16,607 nucleotides of DNA, from contig JBGCED010000003.1 in the NCBI GenBank assembly GCA_045106055.1, positions 1 through 16,607 on the forward strand, read 5' to 3'. The position numbers and the translations under genes are program-made. The notes beneath the pieces were generated by a model that did not search any database, was not told the DNA's origin, and worked only from the letters and a program-made list of their open reading frames with translations. This document shows positions 1 through 7,315 of this stretch, one piece after another (position 1 is the first letter of the stretch; every line of letters begins with the position of its first letter). Source of the DNA: JBGCED01 sp045106055 (GTDB taxonomy: Bacteria > Pseudomonadota > Alphaproteobacteria > CBDDJK01).

Positions 1-99
1 AGGCTGGGCGTTGACACCCCGATCTTGGATGCGATCGCAGCCATTCTTGCAGGCGATATATCCATCGCCCAAGCTGCCAACATATTAATGATTCGCTAA
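1..99 (+). CDS. gpsA: Glycerol-3-phosphate dehydrogenase [NAD(P)+], C-terminal end only
   Basis: Only the last 32 codons are in the window; the frame is open from base 1 and ends at TAA 97-99. The peptide starts RLGVDTPILDAIAAILAG and ends in ANILMIR. It matches the C-terminal tail of GpsA, where a 'GVdxPI..av..iL.g' helix precedes a short 'A...LM.R' ending. GpsA reduces dihydroxyacetone phosphate to sn-glycerol-3-phosphate, the backbone for phospholipid synthesis, in the cytoplasm. No catalytic residues are visible because the N-terminal Rossmann domain lies outside the window. The call rests on a short tail, so confidence is good but not complete. Confidence 0.72.
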   Translation, partial: RLGVDTPILDAIAAILAGDISIAQAANILMIR

Positions 100-133
100 A
101 AACCCATTTTAAAAGCACCACCGCGCATTTTTT

Positions 134-176
134 AAGCGCACAAGCGTGCGCCGCCAATCGTTTGGCGCAGCCTAGC
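134..176. repeat. Long copy of a short palindromic repeat
   Basis: This element shares its first 19 bases and its last 7 bases (GCCTAGC) with a second copy at 201-226. Between those blocks it carries an extra 17 bases (153-169). It contains a perfect 6-bp hairpin, GCGCAC-AAGC-GTGCGC (136-151). It also has two competing stems: TGCGCC (147-152) with GGCGCA (164-169), and GCCAA (153-157) with TTGGC (162-166). It lies between two convergent genes. It resembles REP/MITE-like intergenic elements in size and symmetry, but I do not recognise a named family. Confidence 0.6.
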
Positions 177-191
177 GGCGTGTGAGCGTGC

Positions 192-218
192 AAAAAAAGC
201 AAGCGCACAAGCGTGCGC
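192..218 (-). terminator. Probable intrinsic terminator of the orphan membrane protein gene
   Basis: Read on the minus strand, a perfect 6-bp G+C-rich stem (GCGCAC, loop GCTT, GTGCGC; 218 down to 203) is followed by TTGC and seven T (198-192). The stem begins only three bases past the stop codon of the minus-strand gene. The stem is short, but its composition and the T-run fit a Rho-independent terminator. It is built from the short copy of the local repeat. The same hairpin in the long copy (136-151) has no T-run after it on either strand. Confidence 0.5.
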
Positions 219-226
219 CGCCTAGC
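201..226. repeat. Short copy of the palindromic repeat
   Basis: It is identical to the copy at 134-176 except that 17 internal bases (GCCAATCGTTTGGCGCA in the long copy) are missing. It retains the GCGCAC-AAGC-GTGCGC hairpin at 203-218. Its right end (CCTAGC) supplies the stop codon and last sense codon of the convergent minus-strand gene, so the repeat runs into the coding region. Confidence 0.6.
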
Positions 227-935
227 TTTTACTTTCGGCTTGACGCGCCATTATTTTATTTAATTTATCTTGAAGTTTTTCCCTAAAGTCAGAATCAATT
301 TCAAATCCTAATTTTTCAGCTTCATCATAGAGATTGATCATAATGGGCAAAGGGTTATGATCAGCTGCATCCATTAAATGATTTGGAGATTTTTGAAGAT
401 ATATTTCCCAATATTCTTCAGCCAAAGCTTTATCTGATGCATAATATTTGGTAATAAGTTGCCGTAATTTCTCGTGCCTTGATCTTTGATCTAGTAGCTT
501 CAAAATCTGGTGCGTCAATTTCGGCGGTGTAAGATGCAATCCTTCAATATGCTGATTCTGTAACGAACCATCCTTTGGAATCAAAAGATCAATCAAAATT
601 TCATGTTTCCTAGGCTTGTTATCACCATATATGAGAGTATAAACGCCTATTAGTTCTTCTATAAAAACGCGAATATCTGCTATTAATAACTGAAAAGCCT
701 TTTCCTGCTGTTCGCGACGAATGCGATCATCTCGCCTTCTGTTCAAATCAGCGTTAAATAATGCCCCCAATAATAATGCAATCAGTCCAAACCCACTGCC
801 AATAACCGTTCCCCAGTAAGCAGAGCGTTCAAATTCATCAATGAAACAAACACCAACTACCACTGAGATTGTGGATAATACCACCAAAATAAAGGCAATC
901 GCTTTTATATCTGATTCTAGTGTCCAGCCATTCAT
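222..935 (-). CDS. Orphan two-helix membrane protein with cytoplasmic tail
   Basis: The 237-residue product is not one I recognise. Residues about 9-32 and 40-61 are two hydrophobic helices joined by a short acidic loop (DEFERS). A strongly charged stretch follows (RRRDDRIRREQQEKA, about 66-80) that looks like the start of a coiled coil. The remaining ~150 residues are soluble and helix-rich. The basic residues just after helix 2 suggest that both termini face the cytoplasm. The start is ATG 935-933 with only a weak A-rich Shine-Dalgarno (AAAAGA). The gene is AT-rich: 361-420 has 18 G+C of 60, against 32 of 60 at 2581-2640 in acnA. That composition and its position between core genes suggest an acquired accessory gene. 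The topology recalls small membrane proteins of accessory or defence loci, but no effector domain is visible and I assign no function. Confidence 0.7.
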   Translation of the reverse strand: MNGWTLESDIKAIAFILVVLSTISVVVGVCFIDEFERSAYWGTVIGSGFGLIALLLGALFNADLNRRRDDRIRREQQEKAFQLLIADIRVFIEELIGVYTLIYGDNKPRKHEILIDLLIPKDGSLQNQHIEGLHLTPPKLTHQILKLLDQRSRHEKLRQLITKYYASDKALAEEYWEIYLQKSPNHLMDAADHNPLPIMINLYDEAEKLGFEIDSDFREKLQDKLNKIMARQAESKS

Positions 936-990
936 TGTTTTTTCTTTTCATAATTTATTGTTTTTAAAATACCATTACTGATTTTATTTA

Positions 991-1019
991 TCTATATAAT
1001 AACAAAAGAAATAATGCAA
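991..1019 (-). promoter_or_regulatory. Candidate sigma-70 promoter for the orphan membrane protein
   Basis: On the minus strand, TTGCAT (1019-1014) is separated by 17 bases from TATAGA (996-991). Transcription would start about 45-50 bases before the ATG at 935. The surrounding sequence is very AT-rich, so chance matches are common. Confidence 0.4.
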
Positions 1020-1134
1020 CCAAAATAAATATTATTTGAATTTATAAAAAAAGCCGCAGAACCCATTTTAATCATAATCAAGTCCGTAAAATTTGGTTAA
1101 AATTAACACAAATGAAATATGCGCCTGCTGCGGG

Positions 1135-1163
1135 TTGCCTAGATCAAGGGGAATTGCTATAAA
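1135..1163 (+). promoter_or_regulatory. Candidate sigma-70 promoter for acnA
   Basis: TTGCCT (1135-1140), a 17-base spacer and TATAAA (1158-1163) lie about 43 bases before the preferred acnA start. An imperfectly isolated palindrome, GTTAA-AA-TTAAC (1096-1107), sits roughly 30 bases upstream of the -35 and could bind a regulator, although it is short and AT-only apart from its ends. The rest of 936-1134 is AT-rich and shows no further gene. Confidence 0.5.
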
Positions 1164-1191
1164 AGCCCAACTTTAAAAAATATCTTGATAT

Positions 1192-1196
1192 AAGGA
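1192..1196 (+). promoter_or_regulatory. Shine-Dalgarno that sets the acnA start
   Basis: AAGGA directly abuts the first in-frame ATG (1197), leaving no spacer. It lies 9 bases before the next in-frame ATG (1206), which is a normal distance. This favours translation from 1206. Confidence 0.6.
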
Positions 1197-1205
1197 ATGA
1201 AAATT

Positions 1206-3896
1206 ATGACCATGACTGGACAAGACAGCTTAAAAACCCGCCGCACACTTGATGTTGATGGGCAGAAAATTGATTATTATTCGCTGGAAGCAGCATCAAA
1301 AGAAATTGGCGATATTTCGCGTCTGCCCTATTCGTTGAAAATCTTGCTTGAAAATTTGCTGCGCCACCAAGATGAGCGCACCGTTCATCTTGCCGATATT
1401 AAAGCGATGAAAGATTGGCTTGATAATGGCGGGAAAACCCAAGCCGAGATTGCATATCGCCCCGCGCGCGTCTTGATGCAGGATTTTACAGGCGTTCCCG
1501 CCGTGGTTGATTTGGCAGCAATGCGCGATGCCATGGTTAAAATTGGCGGTGACCCCCAAAAAATTAACCCGCTAACCCCTTGTGATTTGGTGATTGATCA
1601 TTCGGTGATGGTGGATCATTTTGGCAATCCAGATGCGTTTAAGCAAAATGTTGATTTGGAATATGACCGCAATCAAGAACGCTATGAATTTTTAAGATGG
1701 GGGCAGTCTGCGTTCAATGATTTTCGCGTTGTTCCCCCAGGCACAGGCATTTGCCATCAGGTGAATTTGGAATATTTGGCAAAAGTCGTATGGAGCGCCT
1801 ATGACAAGAATGACACCGCAAAAGAACGGTTGATTGCTTATCCTGATACTTGCGTGGGTACGGACAGCCATACGACCATGATTAATGGGCTTGGCGTGCT
1901 TGGCTGGGGCGTTGGCGGCATTGAAGCCGAAGCGGCGATGCTGGGTCAGCCCGTTAGCATGTTAATTCCGCAAGTGGTGGGCTTTCGCTTGAAAGGCAAA
2001 TTGCGCGAGGGCATGACCGCAACCGATTTGGTGCTAACCGTTACCCATATGCTGCGTAAACATGGGGTTGTGGGTAAATTTGTTGAGTTTTTTGGGGATG
2101 GGCTTGCGGCATTATCGCTTGCCAATCGCGCGACCATTTCCAATATGGCGCCTGAATATGGCGCAACCTGCGGTATTTTTCCCATTGATGCGGAAACCTT
2201 ATCCTATATGCGTTTTTCAGGGCGCGATGATTTTCAAGTTGCCTTAACCGAACATTATGCCAAAGCGCAAGGCATGTGGCTGGATGAGAACACCCCAGAA
2301 GCTGTTTATAGCGATGTGCTTGAATTGGATTTAGACACGGTGCTGCCATCGCTTGCAGGGCCAAAACGCCCGCAAGATTTGGTGAAATTGGATGCGGTAT
2401 CCACCAACATCAAAACCATTTTTGAAGAACGCGGGCATTCTGATAAGCAAGAAGCGGTTGCGGATGCTGATTATGCGCTGCAAGATGGCGCGGTGGTGAT
2501 TGCGGCGATTACCAGCTGCACCAATACTTCAAATCCTGCTGTGTTGATTGCTGCGGGGCTGGTTGCAAAGAAAGCAGCGGAAAAGGGGTTAAGCAGCAAG
2601 CCTTGGGTTAAAACCTCGCTTGCGCCAGGCTCACAAGTGGTTAGCGATTATTTGGAAAAAGCGGGCTTGCAATCCTATTTGGATCAAATTGGCTTTAATT
2701 TGGTGGGATATGGCTGTACCACTTGCATTGGAAATTCAGGGCCGCTGCCTGAAAATATCAGCAATGCGCTTGATAAGGGCGATATTGTGACCGCAGCCGT
2801 ATTATCCGGAAACCGTAATTTTGAAGGACGGGTCAGCCCGCAAACCCGCGCCAATTATCTTGCATCCCCGCCCTTGGTCGTTGCCTATGCGCTTGCGGGC
2901 AATGTCAAGATTGATTTAAGCAAGGATGCGCTGGGTAAGGATCAAGCGGGCAATGATATTTACCTAAAAGATATTTGGCCAAGCAATAATGAAATTGAAT
3001 CGGTCATGAAAGAATCGCTTAGCCCGCAAATGTATCAAAGCCGCTATAGCGATGTGTTTAAAGGATCGCATGAATGGCAAAAGCTGCATTTTGTTGAAGG
3101 CGAAACCTATCATTGGAATTCAGGCTCTACCTATATTCAAAACCCGCCTTATTTTGAAGATATGAAGCCAGAGCCAAGCGACACGCAAAATATTATGGGG
3201 GCAAGACCTTTATTATTGCTTGGCGATTCAATCACAACCGATCATATTTCGCCCGCTGGCTCATTTAAACCTGCAACCCCTGCTGGCGAATATTTGCAAG
3301 AACGGCAAGTGCGCCCCGAAGATTTTAATTCTTATGGATCAAGGCGCGGCAACCATGAAATTATGATGCGCGGCACCTTTGCCAATGTGCGCATTAAAAA
3401 TCAGATGCTGGATGGGGTTGAGGGGGGCTATAGCAAGCATTTTCCCTCTAATGATCAAGGCTCTGTCTATGATATTGCCATGCGCTATCGCGCTGAAAAT
3501 GTGCCATTGGTGATTTTTGGCGGCAAGGAATATGGCACTGGCTCATCACGCGATTGGGCAGCCAAAGGCACAATTTTGCTGGGGGTAAAGGCGGTCATCG
3601 TGGAAAGTTTTGAACGCATTCACCGCTCGAATTTGGTCGGGATGGGCGTGCTTCCACTGCAATTTGAAGCGGGAACAAGCTGGAAATCATTGGGGCTTAC
3701 AGGCGATGAAATGATTGATCTAACGGGGATTGAGGGCGAAATTAAGCCCGCTCAATCCGTTAGCATGACCATTACCAACAGCGATGGCAACACCCGCAAC
3801 ATACCGCTTTTATGCCGCATTGATACTTTGGATGAAGCAGAATATTACCGTAATGGCGGCATTTTGCATTTTGTCTTACGCAATATGGCAGCTTAA
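1206..3896 (+). CDS. acnA: Aconitate hydratase A (AcnA/IRP family)
   Basis: This enzyme interconverts citrate and isocitrate via cis-aconitate in the TCA cycle, using a [4Fe-4S] cluster in the cytoplasm. From the preferred ATG the protein has 896 residues, the usual AcnA size. The cluster cysteines are visible as Cys438 (SCTNTSNP) and Cys504/Cys507 (GYGCTTCIGNSGPL). Other hallmarks are Asp220-Ser221-His222 (DSHTTM), WGVGGIEAEAAMLGQP, the linker-to-swivel motif LGDSITTDHISPAG (672-685) and the substrate loop GGKEYGTGSSRDW (772-784). An ATG at 1197 would add three residues but lies directly against the AAGGA. The gene is transcribed away from the orphan membrane gene and is followed after 33 bases by a VOC protein gene, possibly co-transcribed. 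The family can act as an iron-dependent RNA-binding protein when the cluster is lost; that is family knowledge and not visible here. Confidence 0.97.
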   Translation: MTMTGQDSLKTRRTLDVDGQKIDYYSLEAASKEIGDISRLPYSLKILLENLLRHQDERTVHLADIKAMKDWLDNGGKTQAEIAYRPARVLMQDFTGVPAVVDLAAMRDAMVKIGGDPQKINPLTPCDLVIDHSVMVDHFGNPDAFKQNVDLEYDRNQERYEFLRWGQSAFNDFRVVPPGTGICHQVNLEYLAKVVWSAYDKNDTAKERLIAYPDTCVGTDSHTTMINGLGVLGWGVGGIEAEAAMLGQPVSMLIPQVVGFRLKGKLREGMTATDLVLTVTHMLRKHGVVGKFVEFFGDGLAALSLANRATISNMAPEYGATCGIFPIDAETLSYMRFSGRDDFQVALTEHYAKAQGMWLDENTPEAVYSDVLELDLDTVLPSLAGPKRPQDLVKLDAVSTNIKTIFEERGHSDKQEAVADADYALQDGAVVIAAITSCTNTSNPAVLIAAGLVAKKAAEKGLSSKPWVKTSLAPGSQVVSDYLEKAGLQSYLDQIGFNLVGYGCTTCIGNSGPLPENISNALDKGDIVTAAVLSGNRNFEGRVSPQTRANYLASPPLVVAYALAGNVKIDLSKDALGKDQAGNDIYLKDIWPSNNEIESVMKESLSPQMYQSRYSDVFKGSHEWQKLHFVEGETYHWNSGSTYIQNPPYFEDMKPEPSDTQNIMGARPLLLLGDSITTDHISPAGSFKPATPAGEYLQERQVRPEDFNSYGSRRGNHEIMMRGTFANVRIKNQMLDGVEGGYSKHFPSNDQGSVYDIAMRYRAENVPLVIFGGKEYGTGSSRDWAAKGTILLGVKAVIVESFERIHRSNLVGMGVLPLQFEAGTSWKSLGLTGDEMIDLTGIEGEIKPAQSVSMTITNSDGNTRNIPLLCRIDTLDEAEYYRNGGILHFVLRNMAA

Positions 3897-3929
3897 TTTT
3901 TTTAAAATCTTATTAAAGGAAAAAAAGAG

Positions 3930-4316
3930 ATGACCACGATGAATGCAAATGCTGTGGTTTGGTTTGATTTATATGTGGATGATATGGATCGCGCCGTTGC
4001 CTTTTATGAACAGGTCTTGGGCCAAAAGCTGGAACCGATCACGGACCCTACGGGGGAAACGCAAATGATGGCGTTCCCATCCGAAATGGCACATTATGGC
4101 GCAGCAGGTGCATTGGTAAAGATGGAATCAATGAAGCCAGGGCCTGGTGGATCACAGCTTTATTTTGGGGTTGATGATTGCGCCGATAAAGAAGCCTTGG
4201 TCACCAAAGCAGGGGGCGCGGTCATTCGCCCTAAATTCTCAATTGGGGAATTTGGCTTTATTATGCTAGCCCAAGATAGCGAAGGCAATATTGTTGGCTT
4301 TAATTCCATGAAATAG
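3930..4316 (+). CDS. VOC-fold (glyoxalase/dioxygenase superfamily) protein
   Basis: The 128-residue single-domain protein has the two βαβββ halves of the vicinal-oxygen-chelate fold. The first half is residues ~9-60 (WFDLYVDDMDRAVAFYEQVLG) and the second ~75-126, ending SIGEFGFIMLAQDSEGN then IVGFNS. It resembles the uncharacterised VOC group whose N-terminal strand usually reads W-F-E-(I/L)-x-V and whose end reads D-(S/T)-E-G-N-x-(I/V)-G. Here the strand has Asp13 where Glu is usual. Substrate and metal are unknown for this group, so no reaction is assigned. AAAGGA (3915-3920) and GAGA (3926-3929) precede the ATG. It lies 33 bases after acnA with no terminator between, so the two may share a transcript. 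Confidence 0.85.
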   Translation: MTTMNANAVVWFDLYVDDMDRAVAFYEQVLGQKLEPITDPTGETQMMAFPSEMAHYGAAGALVKMESMKPGPGGSQLYFGVDDCADKEALVTKAGGAVIRPKFSIGEFGFIMLAQDSEGNIVGFNSMK

Positions 4317-4341
4317 AATTTATGTGAAATAAGAAGGCTTG

Positions 4342-4373
4342 ATCATTCGCGCTTCTGCGCGCACCATAATGAT
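4342..4373. terminator. Weak hairpin between convergent VOC and ispE genes
   Basis: CGCGC-TTCT-GCGCG (4348-4361) forms a perfect 5-bp stem. An outer pair, ATCATT (4342-4347) and AATGAT (4368-4373), can pair around it with an unpaired 3' side. It lies between two genes that end facing each other, as a bidirectional terminator would. Neither side has a convincing T-run, so the call is tentative. Confidence 0.3.
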
Positions 4374-4421
4374 GGTTGTTATTGTGCTTGCGCCAATTCA
4401 ACCTGTTGGATTTCAGGCGGG

Positions 4422-5372
4422 TTACAAGATGCGGGCGGTTGTTGCCCAATAGGATTTGGAGTGCAAGTGGGCTTGGTGGTTATGCGCGGCCTGCTTGCTT
4501 GAAAATAAGCCAAAACAGGCTGCGCCTGATCCTGTCATTTGTGCAAAATGACATTGGGAATCTTGCCGCATCTCGTTCAATAAGTGACCAATTTCAGGCT
4601 GTAATCCAATGGCTGGGATTTGTAAATCATTATGACTTTGCGCCAGCACCCCTGCAAGGCTGGCAGCATCCCATGCTTGTTGCTTAAATAATGAGTCAAA
4701 TAGCGGGATGTTAAGCGGGCTAAATTCAATCTTGCCATCCATCACCAGCTGATCATAATGATCAAAACAGCCCTTGGTGCTAACCGCTTCATTGGTAAAG
4801 GCAATCACCAGATGGATGGAATCAAAAAGCGGCAATGGTTGATCTGCTTTGGTCAGCCTGTCGCCCATGCCCGAAATTAAAATGGGCTGTGCTTGTAATT
4901 TGCCATGCCATAATAAGGGGGCATCCGCACCAAGCGCAATCAGGCTGTGATCGCGGACTTGATCCAGCACATGATGATGGGCTGCAAGCATATATAAACA
5001 GGTGATGGCGTCGCTTGTTCCCCCTGCAAGCCCCGCGCCGATGGGAATGTCTTTGGTAAGGGCTAGAGCATAGGTGAAGCGTGAAAATTGCGGGAATAAT
5101 TGATGAAACAGCCCTATTGCCCGCACAGCCAGATTATCATGCAAGGATTCGGGGTGCAAATATTGCGCAAAATCGCCCGTTAGCTTTAAATCAATGGCGG
5201 GGCAGAGCTGTGCTTGATCGGCAGGATATAGAGTTAAAGCAACAGAATCATAAAGATCAATGAATAAGGCGGTTGAGGATAATAAATGATAATTTTTATC
5301 GTCAATCCCCGTGATTCGCAAATCCAAATTAAGCTTTGCTTCCGCGCGCCCATATAATGCTATTTTGCTCAA
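4422..5372 (-). CDS. ispE: 4-diphosphocytidyl-2-C-methyl-D-erythritol kinase
   Basis: IspE phosphorylates the 2-hydroxyl of CDP-methylerythritol with ATP, the fourth step of the MEP isoprenoid pathway, in the cytoplasm. GHMP-kinase motifs are clear in the 316-residue product: AEAKLNLDL with Lys13, HDNLAVRA (78-85), the ATP loop PIGAGLAGGTSDA (110-122), the catalytic Asp150 in GADAP, SHNDL (246-250), and MTGSGAACFG (279-288). The length is slightly above the usual 280-300. The start codon is TTG (5372-5370): an in-frame stop (TAA) lies three codons upstream and no ATG or GTG occurs before the first conserved motif. No strong Shine-Dalgarno precedes it. It starts 20 bases after the TPR gene, so translation probably depends on read-through from that operon partner. 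Confidence 0.95.
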   Translation of the reverse strand: MSKIALYGRAEAKLNLDLRITGIDDKNYHLLSSTALFIDLYDSVALTLYPADQAQLCPAIDLKLTGDFAQYLHPESLHDNLAVRAIGLFHQLFPQFSRFTYALALTKDIPIGAGLAGGTSDAITCLYMLAAHHHVLDQVRDHSLIALGADAPLLWHGKLQAQPILISGMGDRLTKADQPLPLFDSIHLVIAFTNEAVSTKGCFDHYDQLVMDGKIEFSPLNIPLFDSLFKQQAWDAASLAGVLAQSHNDLQIPAIGLQPEIGHLLNEMRQDSQCHFAQMTGSGAACFGLFSSKQAAHNHQAHLHSKSYWATTARIL

Positions 5373-5392
5373 GACCGATTACTCAAGATTGC

Positions 5393-7117
5393 TTAGCTTA
5401 GCCCTTGCTCTAATTTCAAGATGATCTTCTCTTTTTCTTCGGGTTCGGGATCAAATAATAATGCGCGTTCCCATTGATAATAGGCTTCGCGGGTGCGCCC
5501 AACACGATAATAAGCATCCCCCAAATGATCATTCACAATCGGATCGGCAGGCAACATTTGAATTGCTTTTTCAAGCGTTTCTGCGGCTTCATCAAACCGT
5601 TCCAAACGGTAATATGCCCAGCCTAGAGAATCAACAATATGACCGCGATTGGGGCTTTGCGCGATGGCTTGTTTGATCATATCGGTCGCACGGTCAATAT
5701 TTATTCCCATATCCACCCACACATAGCCCAAATAATTCAGCATATCGCTGTGCTTGGGGCGATATTCAAGCCCTGTTAAAAAAGCGGCTTCTGCTTGCGG
5801 CCAATCGCCCGCGCGTTCATAGGACATGCCAAGATAATAATAAAAATAACCAAGCAAATTGGCATTTAAATTATTATCGAGTTCTGGATCGCCGCTTGCC
5901 CGATTGTTGATTTGATGTATTGTTTGCGCGTAAATATCCACCGCTTTATCAAAATCCTGCCCAAAGCGATAAAGATTCCCCAACCGTTCCAGCGCAAGCA
6001 GATCGCTTTCATTGGCTTTTACAACAGCTTCCAACAATATAATTGCCTTATCTTGCTGGTCTTTTTGGTAATAAATATCAGCCATATTGCGTTTTGCATG
6101 CGCGGAGAATAGCGGGTCACGATCCATTTCTTTAAGCATGGCAAGGGCAAGATCAAAATGCCGATGGCTGCTCATATATTCGGCGATGCTTAATCTTGGC
6201 AGCGGATTTTTTGGGTCTATCAGCTGAATGGTGCGCATTAAAAATAAGCCAAGCATATCGTTTCGCGGCATCACCAAATCTGCGTAATAATAAATCAACT
6301 GCCCCAATATTTTTGCCGTATCCTTTTGAATTTGATTAATTTGCTTTTCAAAATCATTGCGCTCAAACTGGCTAACAAGCCGATTTAAATTTGTGTCAAA
6401 CCAATCAAAAGCAAGGTTTCTATCGATTAGCGCACGGGCTTGATCATGGGCGTCAAGCTTGGTCAAGGCAAATATCCGAAGCTTGAAAAGTTCAAAAGTG
6501 CCAAAATCCATTCGGGCTTCAGGCGCATCTTCAAACGCTTTGGTAAGGGATAGAATGGCTTCGTAATCTTGGGCTTGCAGCGATAAATAGCCTTGGATGA
6601 TGCGATCATAATCTGGCAGTCCCTCGGGAATGGATGATTCCGCCAGTACGGCTTTGGCTTGCGTCCAATCTTTTGATGTCGCAAGGGTTTGAATGCGGAT
6701 CACAGTGACGACCTTATCCCAAAAACCTCGCCCCAAGGTCCAGCCATAGGAATCTTTTTTAAAAGCGCGATAACGCTTATTTTTAAAATCATCTGCCAAT
6801 GCAATGACGCGCGTTAATTCATTATGTCGTTCGATTTCAGCGTCACGCATCAGGCGAATGGCGTTTTCTATTTTGCCTGCATTGAAATAGCTTAACACCA
6901 AATCCTTGACGACATAATCAGGAACATCATCGCCAAGCTGTTTAACAACGGCAGATAATTGTGATTGCACTTCGTCATAATCATTATTTGCCGTTGCCTC
7001 AAGTGCCAAAACATAAGGGGTGACATAGCCAACAGGCGCGGCTTTTATCGGTTGCGCTTGAAACATTATTGCCAGCGCAGCCATGATGGTAACCCATGAA
7101 AGTTTGATTTTGCTCAC
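5393..7117 (-). CDS. Exported tetratricopeptide-repeat protein
   Basis: The 574-residue protein begins with a Sec-type signal peptide: a KIK basic end, a hydrophobic core around 8-20, and likely cleavage after IKA near residue 26. It has no lipobox cysteine, so a periplasmic location is expected. The middle is helical with degenerate repeats. The C-terminal third holds clear TPR units at about 338-371, 374-407, 422-455, 457-491, 493-526 and 527-560. The last three carry NYLGYVWVDMG, IVDSLGWAYYRL and HLGDAYYRVGR, a signature of a TPR protein often encoded beside ispE in Alphaproteobacteria. Its function is not established; TPRs imply a protein-binding scaffold, probably in envelope assembly. 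The start is GTG (7117-7115) with GGAAA 9 bases upstream. A later ATG at residue 12 would remove the basic end of the signal peptide. Confidence 0.88.
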   Translation of the reverse strand: MSKIKLSWVTIMAALAIMFQAQPIKAAPVGYVTPYVLALEATANNDYDEVQSQLSAVVKQLGDDVPDYVVKDLVLSYFNAGKIENAIRLMRDAEIERHNELTRVIALADDFKNKRYRAFKKDSYGWTLGRGFWDKVVTVIRIQTLATSKDWTQAKAVLAESSIPEGLPDYDRIIQGYLSLQAQDYEAILSLTKAFEDAPEARMDFGTFELFKLRIFALTKLDAHDQARALIDRNLAFDWFDTNLNRLVSQFERNDFEKQINQIQKDTAKILGQLIYYYADLVMPRNDMLGLFLMRTIQLIDPKNPLPRLSIAEYMSSHRHFDLALAMLKEMDRDPLFSAHAKRNMADIYYQKDQQDKAIILLEAVVKANESDLLALERLGNLYRFGQDFDKAVDIYAQTIHQINNRASGDPELDNNLNANLLGYFYYYLGMSYERAGDWPQAEAAFLTGLEYRPKHSDMLNYLGYVWVDMGINIDRATDMIKQAIAQSPNRGHIVDSLGWAYYRLERFDEAAETLEKAIQMLPADPIVNDHLGDAYYRVGRTREAYYQWERALLFDPEPEEKEKIILKLEQGLS

Positions 7118-7142
7118 CCTTTTTCCAATCTATGTATATATA

Positions 7143-7186
7143 TTGAATTTGCATCTTAATATGACGCATTTTATCGGCAAATTCAA
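7143..7186. repeat. Perfect 10-bp inverted repeat in the TPR–irr divergent region
   Basis: TTGAATTTGC (7143-7152) and GCAAATTCAA (7177-7186) are exact reverse complements separated by 24 bases. The proximal arm is 25 bases from the TPR-protein GTG. It could be an operator pair about three helical turns apart, or a leader hairpin in the TPR transcript. A minus-strand TTGCCG (7181-7176), 16 bases from TAAGAT (7159-7154), would place the TPR promoter inside this structure. Confidence 0.6.
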
Positions 7187-7215
7187 GCGCGGTCAGCCAA
7201 GATGCTAAGATTTAA

Positions 7216-7251
7216 ATTCTTGTTTAGAATAATTCTATTTCGCTTGAGAAT
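7216..7251. promoter_or_regulatory. Predicted Irr operator (ICE-like box) with flanking half-sites
   Basis: TTTAGAA-TAA-TTCTATT (7223-7239) matches the published Irr-box/iron-control-element pattern TTTAGAAnnnTTCTAAA at all but two of its defined positions. Further half-sites flank it: ATTCT at 7216-7220 and AGAAT at 7247-7251. This gives an alternating ATTCT/AGAAT/ATTCT/AGAAT series. It lies just upstream of, and overlapping, the candidate irr promoter, so the likely role is Irr autoregulation, with possible control of the divergent TPR–ispE operon. The operator identity is inferred from the consensus. Confidence 0.55.
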
Positions 7252-7272
7252 AAGGCGGTTTTATGATATGCT
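7244..7272 (+). promoter_or_regulatory. Candidate irr promoter
   Basis: TTGAGA (7244-7249) is separated by 17 bases from TATGCT (7267-7272), giving a leader of roughly 35-40 bases before the first irr ATG. The last ATTCT/AGAAT half-site overlaps the -35 element, which is consistent with repression. An AT-only hairpin, TATAAA-GAATT-TTTATA (7296-7312), sits just before the ATG. Confidence 0.45.
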
Positions 7273-7315
7273 TAAAATGCAATAATGGTGCGTTTTATAA
7301 AGAATTTTTATAGAA

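Noticed and set aside
134..226. CRISPR-like repeats near the left end
   Set aside because: There are only two copies, of different length, with no regular spacers and no cas genes in the window.
1197..1205. Upstream ATG as the acnA start
   Set aside because: The AAGGA sequence touches this ATG directly, while it is nine bases from ATG 1206, a far better distance.
1946..2364. Two overlapping open frames on the minus strand inside acnA (1946-2185 and 2041-2364)
   Set aside because: They lie wholly within the highly conserved acnA coding region, lack ribosome binding sites, and their products resemble no protein family.
4376..4687. Plus-strand open frame running from the intergenic region into the 3' end of ispE
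   Set aside because: It is antisense to ispE codons that encode conserved motifs (GSGAACFG), has no Shine-Dalgarno, and its product has no recognisable features.
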